64,000 nt of DNA from Rozella allomycis CSF55 (Eukaryota > Rozellomycota). This document shows positions 49,565-62,400 of the stretch, one piece after another. The translations under genes were made by a program, and so were the position numbers. How positions within the stretch are numbered: the stretch's first letter is position 1; each line of letters starts with the position of its first letter. The notes under the pieces are model-generated. The model was not told the origin of the DNA, did no database searches, and saw nothing but the letters and a program-made list of their open reading frames with translations. The stretch covers positions 1-64,000 of the forward strand of contig KE560971.1 of the NCBI GenBank assembly GCA_000442015.1, given 5' to 3'.

Positions 49565-52500
49565 TCAGTCTTCATCTTCAATTTTCTCATATTGTCCAGG
49601 ATCTTGGTACAGCGGATTTTCAAAACGTAATGTTCGGTCTTTATATAAAGGATTGTTAATAGCCACATCAGCCCACAAAGTAGCATCCAAGCTATTCTTA
49701 GTCTTGCGTCTATGACTAAATAGAATGCCAACTCCAACTGCAGCTCCAACAGCTCCAGCGATCGCAACTCCGGTTACAATGTTAGTCGTATTTGAAGTTA
49801 CTTCATTAGACGAATATTGAGAAACAGTTTGTTGTAATACTTCGTCTTGAGGACAGGTTGAATAGTTGGTCTGATTTTTACACAAAATGTTTCTGTTTTT
49901 GTTGTCATGGCATGACTTAGTTTCATTACACCAAAAGCAAGAATTTATATTCTCCAAGCATGTAGAACAAGTGGTACGGAAATTACAAATTGCTTCTTGT
50001 CTGCAAGTAGATCCATCTCCATCACAAACTCCACATTCATCCAAAATCGCACCAGAGTATGGTTTTCCATCGCATCCCGCACATGTTGAATTATCGCCCC
50101 CACATACTTGGCATGCGTCAAATGCTTTTCCAGACGCTGGAATACCGTCGCAACCAATACATGTAGAGCCATCGCCGTTGCATATTCCACATGGATCCAT
50201 TACACACACCACTGAGCAATCTAAACCAATATAACCTTCCTGGCATGTACAAGTGCCATTATTAGAGCAAACACCTTTGTTGTTGCATTCGTATCCGTTG
50301 TAGCGCGGACATTCCTTAAGTGAACAGTCAACACCTTTGTATCCATTTTCACATGCACATTGATCGCATATACAGGTACCATGACCACTGCATCCATTTT
50401 TCGTTGTNCATGACCACTACATCCATTTTTCGTTGTACAATTCGATTTAGAACATCCACAGTCCACTCCACCCCAACCTTCAACACAACGACATTGTCCA
50501 CATTCACATACTCCGTGGTTCAAACAATTTCCAGGACATTCAGCGGTAGAGCAATTACAGGTGCCATTGATTTTGGTATACCCTGATTGACAAGAACAGG
50601 TACCAGTGTCAGTGTCNTGTCGCAAGAGCCAAAACCGCATGTAGTATTACAGTATTTCTCTAAAATTATTTATGTGATAGTTGCATACTTTCACAAAGAT
50701 TGCCAAAATAACCCATAGGGCATGTACAAGTACCGTTACAATTGCATATTCCGCCGTTTAAGCAACCCAACGGGCATGACTTGCAGTCGCAGGAATTTCC
50801 GTAATATCCAGGTTTGCAAATACAGTTTCCTTGACAATCACAGCCAAGTGAACCGTCCGAATTACATAAACCAGTGCAATTTCGGCAATTGCAAGTGTCG
50901 CCATAGAAAGAAGCATTGCATACACACTGCCCTAATGTATAATCACAATAGCCGTTTTCACAACCCTTGGAACAATTTTTATCTATCATTACAAAAACAA
51001 TCCGTTACATTGACATGAATCACCAAAAACATTTTCAATACATTTACATGTTCCATTTTGACAATTATTGAAACCTGTGGAGTTCGTACAAGATTCAGAA
51101 CATAGTTTTATATCACAATTTCCTCCGGACCAACCATTGTCACACGTACAGGTCCCGTCACAATTGCATGTTCCATGACCAGAACAGTTTGATTCGCATG
51201 TCTTGCCTACCTCAAAAATTCAGGGTTTAAATTACACTCACAATTTGTTCCGATATATCCAGTTTTACAGATACAAGTTCCATTGCAAGAACATTGAGAA
51301 ACATTGGTACTATTTAAGCATTGTGAACTGCAGGATGTACATTCACACAATGACCCTGTTTTGCCCACTGGACACGTACAACTTCCGTCACAATTTGAGG
51401 ATCCACCATTTTGTATACAAGTGGTAGGTGCAGCTCTACAATCACAGGTATGATTAGGCCTAGAACGATCACAAACACATTCACCATTATTGTTACAGAC
51501 TTCGGTAGATAAGCACGTCGTATTACACGTTTTCCATTCGCAAGTTGGGCCTCTATATCCTGGAAGGCAGTCACAAAGACCAGTTGTACANGTATCCAGT
51601 TTTACAAATACAAGTTCCATTACAAGAACACTGAGAGACATTGGTACTATTCAAACATTGTGAACTGCAGGATGTACATTCGCACAATGACCCTGTTTTG
51701 CCCACTGGACACGTACAACTTCCGTCACAATTTGAGGATCCACCATTTTGTATACAAGTGGTAGGTGCAGCTCTACAATCACAGGTATGATTAGGCCTAG
51801 AACGATCACAAACACATTCACCATTATTGTTACAGACTTCGGTAGATAAGCACGTCGTATTACACGTTTTCCATTCGCAAGTTGGGCCTCTATATCCTGG
51901 AAGGCAGTCACAAAGACCAGTTGTACAATTTGACACACCATGAATACATGTTGGGGACACTTTACAAGAGCAATCAGCACCTGTCCAACCGTTTGCGCAA
52001 GTACACGATCCATCACAATTACAGGCACCTCTGTTGGTGCAATTGTTGTAACATTCTGTCTTACAATCGCAATTCACCCCTTTCCAGCCATTTTGACATA
52101 TACAATCACCAGTTGTGCAGTTATAGTTTTGAACATTTATGCATCCAATCTTTCTCACAGCACATTTACAATCAGGTTTCAGATATCCGTCATTGCAAGA
52201 ACAAGTACCATCACATAAACAAGTTCCCCTATTCGAGCAATTCTCTGGGCAGCTTTCTTTGCAATCACACAAGTCTCCTTTCCATCCCGGGAGACAAATC
52301 CACTTTCCAGTTGAACAATTGTAAGCACCATTACTATTAACGGCATTTCCCTGTGGAAGTTTGCAACTACAGTCTGGTCCACTTCTATCGGGAGGACAGC
52401 TACAAGATCCATCACAGTTACATGTACCAACACCGGAGCAATTGTTTGGACATCTTTTACAGTTACAATTAACACCTGTAAAACCTGAATTGCAAGTACA

Positions 52501-54349
52501 GTTTCCTGTGTCACAGTCAAATATTCCATTTCGACATAAAGACTTCCCAACTTTACACGAACAATTCAATCCTTCCCATCCTTCTTTACATATACATCTG
52601 CCCGTGTCACAATCACATACACCATTCTCTAAGCATTTATCGTCACATTTTCGACAAGAACATGGGGTTCTAACAACCGAGAGGGAAAATAGGCGTTGAC
52701 AAGTATCTGGAATATCTATTTTCAAAGCATTGTTCTGTGTAACGGTCCTTAATGAGATTGTTTTTAATGGTGAATTATCTTCATCATACGAGCAAACTAA
52801 TAGGACATCAAAATATCCAGATGCATTGAATCTTGCCAAAAACTTTCCATTGGGCACGATGTACTTTAGCCCATTTAAATTTCGAACATTGTTCCTATTG
52901 TCAATCTGCCAACCAAATTTTCTTCCTTGAAATATTTGATCACCTGAATCAATAAGGGTATAGGCAGGAGCCGATAAGCTGTTTGACGGCGCGAATAGCA
53001 AAAATATGAATTCGGCATTATACTTACCAATTATTGGACTAGTAAAGTTACTAGGACATTCACATTTCCCACATGACCAAATAGCGCCATTATCATAACA
53101 CATCCCCCTATCTGTGGGACATTCGCAGTTTGGACCCTCATATCCTATTGGACACTTACACTTTTTCTGGCTACAATCACACTTTCCGCCATTTAGACAC
53201 CCGCCGCACACCAATGTGGAATTACCTAAATTGAAGTTAAATTTTAGGTATACACGAGCAGTCTGGATTGTAAGTGACGTTGTATGATATATTGCAGACA
53301 CATTTTCCTGTGTTTGTATCGCAAAAGCCGTTATCCGGGTCGCAAGAAGGCGTGCACACTTTGGGAATATGGGGCTGTTCTACTGTAGAAGTTATTGCAA
53401 TCAATACTTATATATTAATGTTAATATATATATTACAGTCATTGTAATCTCTATCTCCACCGCCGTACATATCCTCCCAGCCAAGATAGAACATATTTTT
53501 GGACGAGTCCTGAATCATTGCAATATGCCTAAGGCCATCAGTATTAAGTTGAGTAATTGAATAGTATACATTCATTCCAGGGTAGTTTTCTACATTAGGA
53601 TCACCACTACAACTAAATCTTGAATAACAATAGAAGAAATCAGGTGTTGACCAGGAATCGAAGTTAGCGAGGCAGGACATCATGGCTCCATGATTTGGAG
53701 ATTCTTTACAATCTTGGAATTTTCTACCGGCTCCATTAGAATGCATATAAAATCCCACTCTGGATCCAGCTGGGAACGGACCAACAGTAACTGTTTCGCC
53801 GATTTCGGCACAATCCTTTATTTCTTTTTTTGTTTTCCACGGTGAATTGGTCATAGAAACGTCGGGGAAAACTTCGTACTTGTTAATTCAAGCCAATATT
53901 GTTACCATTGAGCCAGGAATGATTTTGTTGTTTGCATCAAACAAAAAGACACCAAACTGATTTCTGTAGCCCGCACCATCTGCGAGTAAGGTGATTTCAA
54001 TATAGCCAGTTCGGTTAAAGTAAAAATTGGGATCCATTTTAGGGTCAAGAAACGCATTTCTTGTATTTTTGCTTTCTTCTGTCGGAATGTACCCAGTCTC
54101 AGGGAAATATTTTGACATTATTTTCGTAATTTCACTCGTGTTAAACCTTTTAAGATATTGATATTGGGACCTAGGGCAGCACCAAGAGCCTTCATTGGGC
54201 CAGGACTTTGGGCAATTGTTTCTGTTAACATATGTAACAGTATTATTGAGCGGTCTAATAATAGAGTACGTAGTATTCTTCCAAACAGCACTGATTTGGC
54301 ATATAATGTAAGGGAAAAAACAGCAAAAGAGGATCAACGTCCGCACCAT
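49565..54349 (-). CDS. Integrin-beta/Sib-like EGF-repeat adhesion receptor
   Basis: Single-pass surface receptor by architecture. Start ATG at 54349 opens a leader (MVRTLILFCCFFPYIICQIS); 54406 is an in-frame alternative. The N-terminal region (54300-53410) ends in a DUF4114-like domain (FYLGWEDMYGGGDRDYND). After a ~54-nt intron come many EGF-type modules of the form CxCDGxCxCxxGxxGxxCxC (53390-50670), interrupted by a ~130-residue non-EGF segment (53010-52690). CGxCxGDxSTC repeats lie at 50190-50000. Then a Gly/Ala-rich membrane helix (GVAIAGAVGAAVGVGILF, about 49790-49735) and a ~45-residue tail, LWADVAINNPLYK...FENPLYQDPG, with a W and two NPLY motifs. N gaps at 50408, 50617 and 51591 lie in the repeats, so the repeat count is uncertain. 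It has no I-like/VWA domain that I can see. Confidence 0.8.
51251..51928 (-). repeat. 340-bp near-perfect duplication inside the EGF region, flanking a gap
   Basis: 51251-51590 and 51592-51928 are almost identical (a handful of substitutions). The pair spans several EGF modules (SNCDGSCTCPVGKTGSLC and neighbours) and meets at the N at 51591. It may be a true tandem duplication of modules or two overlapping contig ends or alleles that were not merged. Confidence 0.75.
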
Positions 54350-54425
54350 TTGGAAAATGTAAACAAACAAAACAGCCTTTAATGCTATTTTATGAAAATA
54401 AAACATTATTTTATTTCGTCTGTTT

Positions 54426-56167
54426 TTACTTTCCTTTAAGCGATTTCATCAAATATTTTCCTTTGGCTACTTTTTCTTGACTCTTCATGGCATTTTTATA
54501 TTCAGCAATTGGGTTCCGACCTTTGATCTTAGCTTGGACAACATTCTGATTAAAGTAGTTTTCATCGAATTCGTTTAAAGATTTTGCTCGTTTTTCATAC
54601 TTTTTATTTTCCAAGTTTTCTGATTTTTTGGGAGGGTTCTGTTCCAACCATAATTTGTAGCTTTTTTCATTGAATAGTTTTCCATCAATTCCAGGTGGTG
54701 CATGGCAGTAAATAAGTTTTCCGTTGACATAGTCTTTTAAGATCACTCTAGCAGCACGTGATTCATCAGGGTTGCCTTGTACGGAGCGAACGTAACCTCT
54801 CAATATTGCATACGTTTGGAGGAGTTCATAAACAGTCGGGGGCCTATTTGGATCTTCATGATCTGCAGGAAGGGGAATTTTCATGCCATAGACTCGCTCC
54901 AAAACTGATCTGGGAATCCTTTCAGCCACTAACGTAGAAGGTCCTAATGAATCTCGAAGCTGATCAACAGGCAAAATGCCGTTGACAACCAGTTCAGCTT
55001 TTGTAGTAGCAAATGATGGTAGAACAAGACCAGGACAATCCAAAAGGCAGAGTTCAGAATCCAAAATGATGGTTTGAAAATGTTTCGTTTTCCCTGGAGT
55101 AGCAGCGACACCAACTTTCTTTTCACCTGCCATTGCGTTGATTGTGGATGATTTCCCGACATTAGGGTACCCGATCAAACCAACAGTTTTTTGCTCTGAA
55201 TCTTTTCTTAATGAAACCTAAATCTTACTATTCGAAATCTGCTGGGAAAAATTCTTAAAGAATTCAGTCAATTCAAATGCATCCAAAATTTTTGTCTTAT
55301 CGTTGGCAACTTCTTCTGAAACGCAATCAGCATTTTCTAATTTTTCCGCTGCCAAAGTAGCTGAAAAGAACACAAAATCTAATTTTTCTGCTTCAAAATA
55401 TTCAACCCAGGCCGCTCTTTGTTCTTTGCTAAGAAGATCGGATTTATTTAGCACTAATAAATTTTTCTTATCTTCACCGACTTCCTTTACGTATCTCTCT
55501 AAATCTGGTGATCTGAAAAGAAGGGGATTTCTAGCGTCCACAATTTGAACCAATACATCACTATCCTTGTTTCAGAATAAAATTACCTTCTTTCAATAAC
55601 TCTCCACAATTGTCTCCAAAAATCGAGATTCTTTTCAAATGGAGTCATGAGATAATCTTCTTCCAATCTATTATGTGGCCATGATATATAATACTTTGCA
55701 AGGTTTCTTCTCCACTCTAAAAAGGACTGACTCTCAAGTTGATGCAATTCTTTAGCAGACATACTTCTATTCCATTTTGGTCAATAATAAAACGAAAAAT
55801 AAACTCTTACCGTCTTGGCACAGTGGCCAAGAGCTTGTTATTTTCAATCTTTTCTAAAAGCTCTCGCTCTTTTTCTTGCGAAATAGAAGTAGAATTTGCA
55901 ACTTGTTGAATAATGACTTGGATGTTTTGTTTCTCAGCTACAAAATCTTTTTCGGCAGCTTCTGCTTCATACAGAAATTCTTCGAGATTAGTCTGCTCGG
56001 TTATAGATTTCAGAGCCGGTTTCTTTTCTTGTTGCGTTGAATGCTAAATGTCATAAAAATAACTGAAATACGATTAATGTATTGACATCCTGAACAGTTT
56101 TAACAGTCTTAAATCTTGATCTAAGCAAACTCTTTCCAAGCTGCTGTTTTGAATTTTTTCTAGACAT
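54426..56167 (-). CDS. LSG1: LSG1, GTPase for 60S ribosome export-factor release
   Basis: Cytoplasmic circularly permuted GTPase that releases Nmd3 from pre-60S subunits. Start ATG at 56167 (MSRKNSKQQLGKSLLRSRF). After LLATVPRR an intron leads to SMSAKELHQLESQSFLEWRRNLA, LMTPFEKNLDFWRQLWRVIER and, via a 26-nt intron, SDVLVQIVDARNPLLFRSPDLERY. G4 is NKSDLL, G1 is GYPNVGKSSTIN (after a 27-nt intron), G3 is LLDCPGLV. G4-before-G1 order confirms the permuted YlqF/LSG1 class. The basic C-terminus ends MKSLKGK-TAA. About 550 residues. Only 47 bp separate its start from the SRP72 stop. Confidence 0.95.
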
Positions 56168-56214
56168 TTGTAACTAAGCCACAAAAATCGACTTTAAGAG
56201 TAAATAGAAATTTA

Positions 56215-57932
56215 TTAACGTTTCTTTTTGTTATTCTTCTTTTTTGATTGCTTATTAACCGGGACCTTCAATGGTGTTACTTCCGGCTTCTTATTTCTAC
56301 TTGAAACGCTGTTAAAATTCTTACTCGTCAATGGCCCCTTGAGCCCCTCCATTCACCTTTTTAGACTTTCCTTTCTTTTTGTTTGAAGATCTTTGCCACT
56401 TTGGTAACCACCTTTCGGGGTCAGGTTTATTAAGAGGGTCAATATTTTTCGGCAACTTGTTTTTTCTCTTCTTTTTCAAAGCCTGAACTCGAGATGTTTC
56501 AGAAAAGACATTAAACTCCTCCAATCTTTTCAATTCGTCATTGGAAAATCCATGAGACACTCTACTCAAATTCGATTCAGACGACGGAGAAAACTGCAAG
56601 AGATTTAATTCGACTATTTTCTTCATGGAAGCATCCAAATTTGAATTTAACTTTAATTTTTCCAAAAGATTTTTAGCCTTTAAATGCTCCGAGCTCTTCA
56701 AATAATAATCTGCCAGGTAGTACTCTAAAGTAGCACAGATTGATGCATTAGATTTTTCATTATTCTGTCTCCAGTAATTCAAAGCATTGATCAAAGGAAT
56801 CTCACTTTTCAAATGGGATACTTGAAATGAAACAAACCCCGGTGAATGTAAAATTTCTTCAGGCAATTTTTTTAATTCATCTTCAATAGACTGCCCTTTA
56901 AGAAACTTCAATTGAATAGAATAGAAAATTGCTTCTAGATCGTTGCTTTCCTATTTAAGGAAAAAGAGACTATTTACTTTCAAGATGTCTAATGAATTCA
57001 AAGGGTCTGCTGCGGCTCTTAAAATCAATTGATCACTTTGAGAAAGATTAGACAATTTCTCATTGTCAAGTCCTTCCGTTAAAGCGTCAATTAGAGATTC
57101 GTTGTAAAGTAGAGCACTTCTTTGACAAAAATTTAAGTTCAACTTTTTTAAATTCTCGATCTTTGACTTGAAGCCCTTTAGATTTGCTTTAGATGATAAA
57201 AGAGATCTATTAAATGAAGCTATACAGCTGGTAGTGTTATCAGATGTTTCAATGCGTTGGAAACACTCGTTAGCTTTCTTAAATTGCTTTAATTTTAATA
57301 AAACAAAGCCTTTATGAGCTAAAAGAAGTCCTAAATCCTTGCTAATCTCTGCTTCATTGGCCGCCATGGACTTGAGTATAGATATTGATTGGTTAACTTG
57401 ATCCAACGCATCATGATATTGGCCGTTCAAGGCCAAATGCAAAGATTGGTTATACAATATTTCAAAAGAGTTAAAATTAATTGGCAAATCTCCATTAACG
57501 GCGCTGACGTTGGTCAAAAGTTCGGAATGATCCAATTTGGAAGCCATTAGCGCGATCAAATTTTGATAGCAATCAAGACATTTTCGCCACTGCCCTTCTT
57601 GGTAAAATATTTGCGCCTTAAGGAACACATTGGACTCCGCCTCACTCTTTAGGATAGCCATAGCTTCCTTAAGTCTCCCCTCGCGATAGAAACAATAAGC
57701 CTTTAAAAATTCTTGGTCAGTTAATTTTTCAGCTTCTTCAAACTTTTGAAGCAATATTAGAGCTACAGCTTTAGTTTCCTTTAACTCTAACCTATCAGGG
57801 TGCTCAGTCAAGACTAAATACTTTTAAATAATGTTAGTTACGATTATCTACATAGCTTAAAATATTTTCATGAGAAGAGATGTCATCCAGCGAAGATTGC
57901 GTTGCACTAATTAGTTGCTCCATCGTTGTCAT
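56215..57932 (-). CDS. SRP72: SRP72, signal recognition particle 72-kDa subunit
   Basis: TPR protein of the SRP that binds 7S RNA and SRP68. Start ATG at 57932 (MTTMEQLISATQSSLDDIS). A 28-nt intron precedes LLTEHPDRLELKETKAVALILLQKFEEA, then TPR-like helices (SLHLALNGQYHDALDQVNQSI, LLLAHKGFVLLKLKQFKKANE). A 27-nt intron leads to the second half with the RNA-binding motif DPLNKPDPERWLPKWQRSS and a Lys-rich tail. A final 28-nt intron adds ENKKPEVTPLK and a basic end. TAA at 56215. The PDPERWLP motif makes the identification secure. Confidence 0.94.
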
Positions 57933-58092
57933 TTTGGAAAAATACAAGAAAGCGAAGTTGAAATTTTTCAAAGGCATGGAATAAATCAATTTTTACAATA
58001 AAATAGATAAAATGATTAATGAATCATGATTGCACAAATAAAAGCCTAATGGCAACCCTTAATTTTTTTAAGAAATTTCTCAACTAAAATAC

Positions 58093-58943
58093 TATGGTTT
58101 TTGTAAATCTACATCCGCTGCCTGTTATTAACATATCCGACCATCTTACCAGACACAAAATTAACCAAAACTTGAATGGGTAACAACCTTGATGTAATTA
58201 GAATAGTATCGTGGGAGGTGCTCTCCTTGGCGTAAAGGATAATTCTACCATCCATATTAAAAATTCTTTCGAATTAGTTTTCAACAATAACTCATTTGAT
58301 CAAAATTTCAAAGAAAGAAAATGCGTTCAGTGTAAGGATCATTTTTTACACTTTGTAGACAAAGAAGTTTTCCCCGATTTGGAACTAATCGGTTACTACT
58401 TTTCAAATAAAAATGATGCTATCACCAATGAAGACGACAAAGTAAAGAATCATTTATTCATTATTTGATCATCATGATTATTGATTACACCAATTCCAAA
58501 TTCCAATTTTACGACAATGAATCGCCAATTGAGTATCGAATTGAAGGATCACCAGAAGAAAACATAGTACTAGAACAATTGAAGATATCTGATCAAAGCG
58601 AGGAATCTACTAGTACATAATTTACTGCGACATTCAAAGGTGCCGAATTCTTCGAAAAGATGAAAAACTCTCTAGGTGAAATGAACAAACAATTAATAAG
58701 AATTAGAAATAAGGTTATAATGATGATTGAAGGTACAATTCACGTTGAACTTTGTTAGGCAAAATACCTTTCGATTCACAATTTTTGAGGGCTGCAGCAG
58801 CGATAGCAAAGAATCGATTAAATGTTGATATTAGCGAATACAGTGAAAAGTCGTCATATGTTCAAAAGATGTCCGTCTTGACAAAAAGATTGTGTGCACT
58901 TGAGAATGTAACACTAAGCGAATGTATTAAAAAAGGAAATTAA
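58093..58943 (+). CDS. CSN6: CSN6, COP9 signalosome subunit 6 (possible frameshift)
   Basis: Non-catalytic MPN- subunit of the deneddylase. Start ATG at 58093 (MVFVNLHPLPVINISDHLTRH). A 27-nt intron (58180-58206) restores GIVGGALLGVKDNSTIHIKNSFEL, the CSN6 MPN core, which lacks the JAMM metal ligands as expected. LELIGYYFS follows. At about 58450-58475 the frame ends (LFII-TGA) and continues in another frame as DYTNSKFQFYDNESPIEYRIE. No short GT...AG intron fits, so a base error or unusual intron is likely. Introns of 27 and 26 nt further on restore SAEFFEKMKNSLGEM and GKIPFDSQFLRAAAAI. TAA at 58941-58943. About 260 residues. Confidence 0.82.
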
Positions 58944-59045
58944 AATGCGCTCAATTATTGAAGGCAACAATTTAACCGCTTCCGAAGAATCAGTAATTGA
59001 AAATAAATAGATAGTTCTAAATTCTTTACCTTTGTGGCTGAGTGG

Positions 59046-59400
59046 ATGTTGTACTATGAACATTATCGCCGTTCAGTTTTAGGAGTGACTCTTACCGAAA
59101 CTTTAGATGAAATGGTGATAGGTGAGCAAATTACTCCACAATTAGCCAATCTTGTACTTGCCCAGTTTGATCAAAGTTTAAACGAAGTGATGAATGGAAA
59201 GGCGAGGATGCGAGTGACAGCAAAGGTAAATAGAATATATCGATAAATAGTTTCAGGGACAACTTGATACTTACCGGTTTTGTGATGATGTTTGGACCTT
59301 TGAGCTAGAACGTGGGAATTTTAGGTTAGACGATACGACCATTGAAGCCAGGAAAGTTAAAATTGTAGCATGCAATGCAAAAAAGCCTGGTGAACAATAA
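59046..59400 (+). CDS. TOA2: TFIIA small (gamma) subunit
   Basis: General transcription factor that stabilises TBP on the TATA box. The first ATG in frame is at 59046, giving [23 protein letters not shown], the standard beginning of TFIIA-gamma. [17 protein letters not shown] follows. A 31-nt intron (59227-59257) joins TAK to [17 protein letters not shown], the conserved beta-barrel block. The end is KKPGEQ-TAA at 59398. 107 residues, the usual length. Confidence 0.96.
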
Positions 59401-59441
59401 AATTATATATGAAAGAGATATGAGGTAAATGATTAAGAGAA

Positions 59442-62400
59442 TTATTTTATTAACTGACCTTGACTTCCATTTTCCATTATACTTCGAGGTCCATTTTCAA
59501 TGCCTATTTCATCCAATGCAGTTCTAAATTTTACTTGATAATTTCTCTCGACTCGCTAACTTTTGTTTGCTACCATGTCTATTTTCATTAAAGTCTTGAA
59601 AATTGTATTCATCATTTGCTCTTGGAAGGAAGGCAGCCAGCAATTGAGTTGTGGGTTCTGCTTCGGGAATCCATTGATAATCTATTTTATAATTTGGTTT
59701 AACCTGTTTTAGTTGTCTTTCTATTGACGCTGCCATTTTTTCCGCTCTAGAAACCCTTATGGTCATAACCTTTAGAGATTTTTCGGCTTTATCAACCTCG
59801 ACTTCTTTCTTGGATAATTTTTGATTAACTTCGTTAAAATTTTTTTCGGTTAGTTTTAATTTATCTGTTAGCTCCTTAATGTGATGCCTAAAGACCTATT
59901 CGAGTGACTTATTAATGTTACTTGATTTTCATTGAGCAAATGATCTTTTTCTGCGATAAGTGTCTTATATTTATATTCCAATGATTGATAATCAAGTAAT
60001 CCCAGATTCAACGACTCGGATTCGATATTTGGAAATGTTTTTAATTACCTGGTAAATTTATCAAGGATGGATTAGAATGTTTTAGTGCCTTTCTATTGAT
60101 CAAGGATAAATTTATTTTCTCAAAGTCTGAATGGATTGTAGATTGTTTGTCTTGAAGAGCCGATATCCTTAGCTTTAGTTGATTATTTTCTATTTGAAGG
60201 TCATGTACTTGAGCTTTAGCTTTTAACATGATTTCTTTTGAGAGACGAAGCTTTTTTTCCATGCAATTCAAGTCTTTTTCCGATGTGTCGTTTTTATGAG
60301 TTTTAGATAGTCTTTTAATTTCAGCCTTAAGCATATTAACACTTGTCTATCAATAAATTAATAATTTAGCTACTATCATGTCAATTTGAAGTTTTTTCTT
60401 TTCTGCATCAGCCTCGATTAAGGATTTTTCCAATTCAATCTTTTAATAAATTAATTAACAAAAATACATTTTTATTTTGATATTCTTTCAATTTTGGTTC
60501 CATTCTTTAAAAATTCTTCATTTATTAAATTTTACCTTTTAATTTCTAATAAAAGTTGATTGATTTCATAATCTTTATTGTCGTTGGCCTTTTCAATTTC
60601 TTTTTGCTTAACTTTTGATTGCTCTTTAATTGTTGAATTTATGTTTAATTTTAGCTCTTAAACGGCAGCATGAAATTTACTTGAAGTTCAAAATTTTCAA
60701 CCTTCAATTTTTCAATTAATTTCTCGTTCTTGATTGAATTGTTTTGAGACTCGAGCCACATTTTTTTCAGTTTATCGTATTCTTCTTTTGCACGGTTAGA
60801 TTCCTTTTGCATTTTATCAAGTTCTACATTGAAAAGGTGCTTTATGTGATCCACATTAACACTGGATAGTTTGTCTTTTAATTTGTCAATTTCGTGATCC
60901 TTGAAATCTAATTGATGTGAAAGTTTTATTGTTTGTTCGTAAAGACTACTAAAATGATTATCCATGTCCTTGTATTGTCTACTCAATCTCTCATTTTCGC
61001 TCTCCAAATGAATCTATATCGAGATTAATCTATTTATACAATCTTATCTTTAAGTATCATCACTTCCTTGTTTGATAATATCATTTTCTCTGTAGCTTTA
61101 TTACAATTATCTCTTTCATTCAAAATCAACCTTTTATATACTTCCATTTGTATTACTTTTTCATTCTATTTACAATTTCTTTTTCAACTTCTTCTGCTGA
61201 TGAGTTAATAGCCTCATATCACTAAATATTTCTGATTACTTTTTGAATTTCATTGGCTCTGCTAAACTTGTATGTTGAATGGATTTGTTGAATAGAATCT
61301 TTTAATTCATCAATCGTGACTTGGCGTTGACCAATTTCACCTTCTTTTTTCCTGTCTCTTGTTTGATACTTTTCCAATTCCTTCATGATAACATTTTCAT
61401 TCTTAATTGATATTTCCTTTTCCTTTTCTAGAGTGTCATTTTGTTTCTTGATTTGAATTAATTCACTGTTTAATTCATTTATGTCTTTTTTCAATGTTTC
61501 ATTTTCCTCTTCAATTTGTTTATTTCTAAAATTTAAATCAACATTTTCCTGTTTATAATTTTGAATTTCAATTCTATTTTCGTTGATTTCAGATCTTTGA
61601 ATTTCCTTTTTAGATTTTACTTTTGTGTATTTAATGATTCCTTTAACTTGTTTACAGTGACGTCCCTGTTTCTCATTGCGAGTAATCCTTCCTCCCATTG
61701 CTTTACAACGCTATCATTCAATTTTTGCAATTGCTTTATTTCTATTTCAATATTGATTCAATTAGAAACCTTATCGTATTATAGTATACAATAAAAATAC
61801 CTTGAGTCAAATTGTCAACTACTACTTGCGCGGCTCTGGTTTCACCGATTTGAGCAGATTGCAAATTTAAAGCCTTTCTCTTTTGTTCCAAAATCTCATC
61901 ATTCGACAAAATCCACTTTACTCTTTCAAGTTTAATCTGAAGACTTTTCATTTCATTTTGCATCAACTTCTTCTGTTCTTCTATTTTATCTAAATCAAAT
62001 TTCATTTTCTCTTCAACACGTCTTTGCAATTTAATATCATATGAATATGCAATACTAAGATCCATCAAATCTTTATTTTTTCGCTGAAGAGTTTGCCATT
62101 CAGCCCGTTTCACAATTAATTCAGCAGCTAATTCCTAGAAATCTTGAATCACAGCATTACTTGATTGGTTTGATCAGCTACTTGTAATTCTTTCTCCAAA
62201 TCTTTAGAGTACTGCTTTGATGTTAACGAGTCTTGTGCTTCATGTTGCCACTTTTCTTTTCTGTCATAAAATACAAAGTCGATTTACAATTCGAAAAACG
62301 CATTTTGCATTGATTCTAGTTGCGACTTTGTCTTGTATAATGCAATTCCTAGTTCCTTTTTGTCATTCGCAACCAAATTCAAATCATGATCCTTATCGTC

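Noticed and set aside
50000-53390. CRISPR-like or minisatellite array in the EGF region
   Set aside because: The periodicity is explained by cysteine-rich EGF modules in one reading frame.
55218-55245. An 11-nt intron in LSG1 (GTAAGATTTAG)
   Set aside because: A 27-nt intron from the same donor restores the conserved frame into GLIGYPNVGKS; 11 nt does not.
59034-59045. Start of TFIIA-gamma at GTG 59034
   Set aside because: Nuclear genes start at ATG; ATG 59046 gives the family's normal N-terminus.
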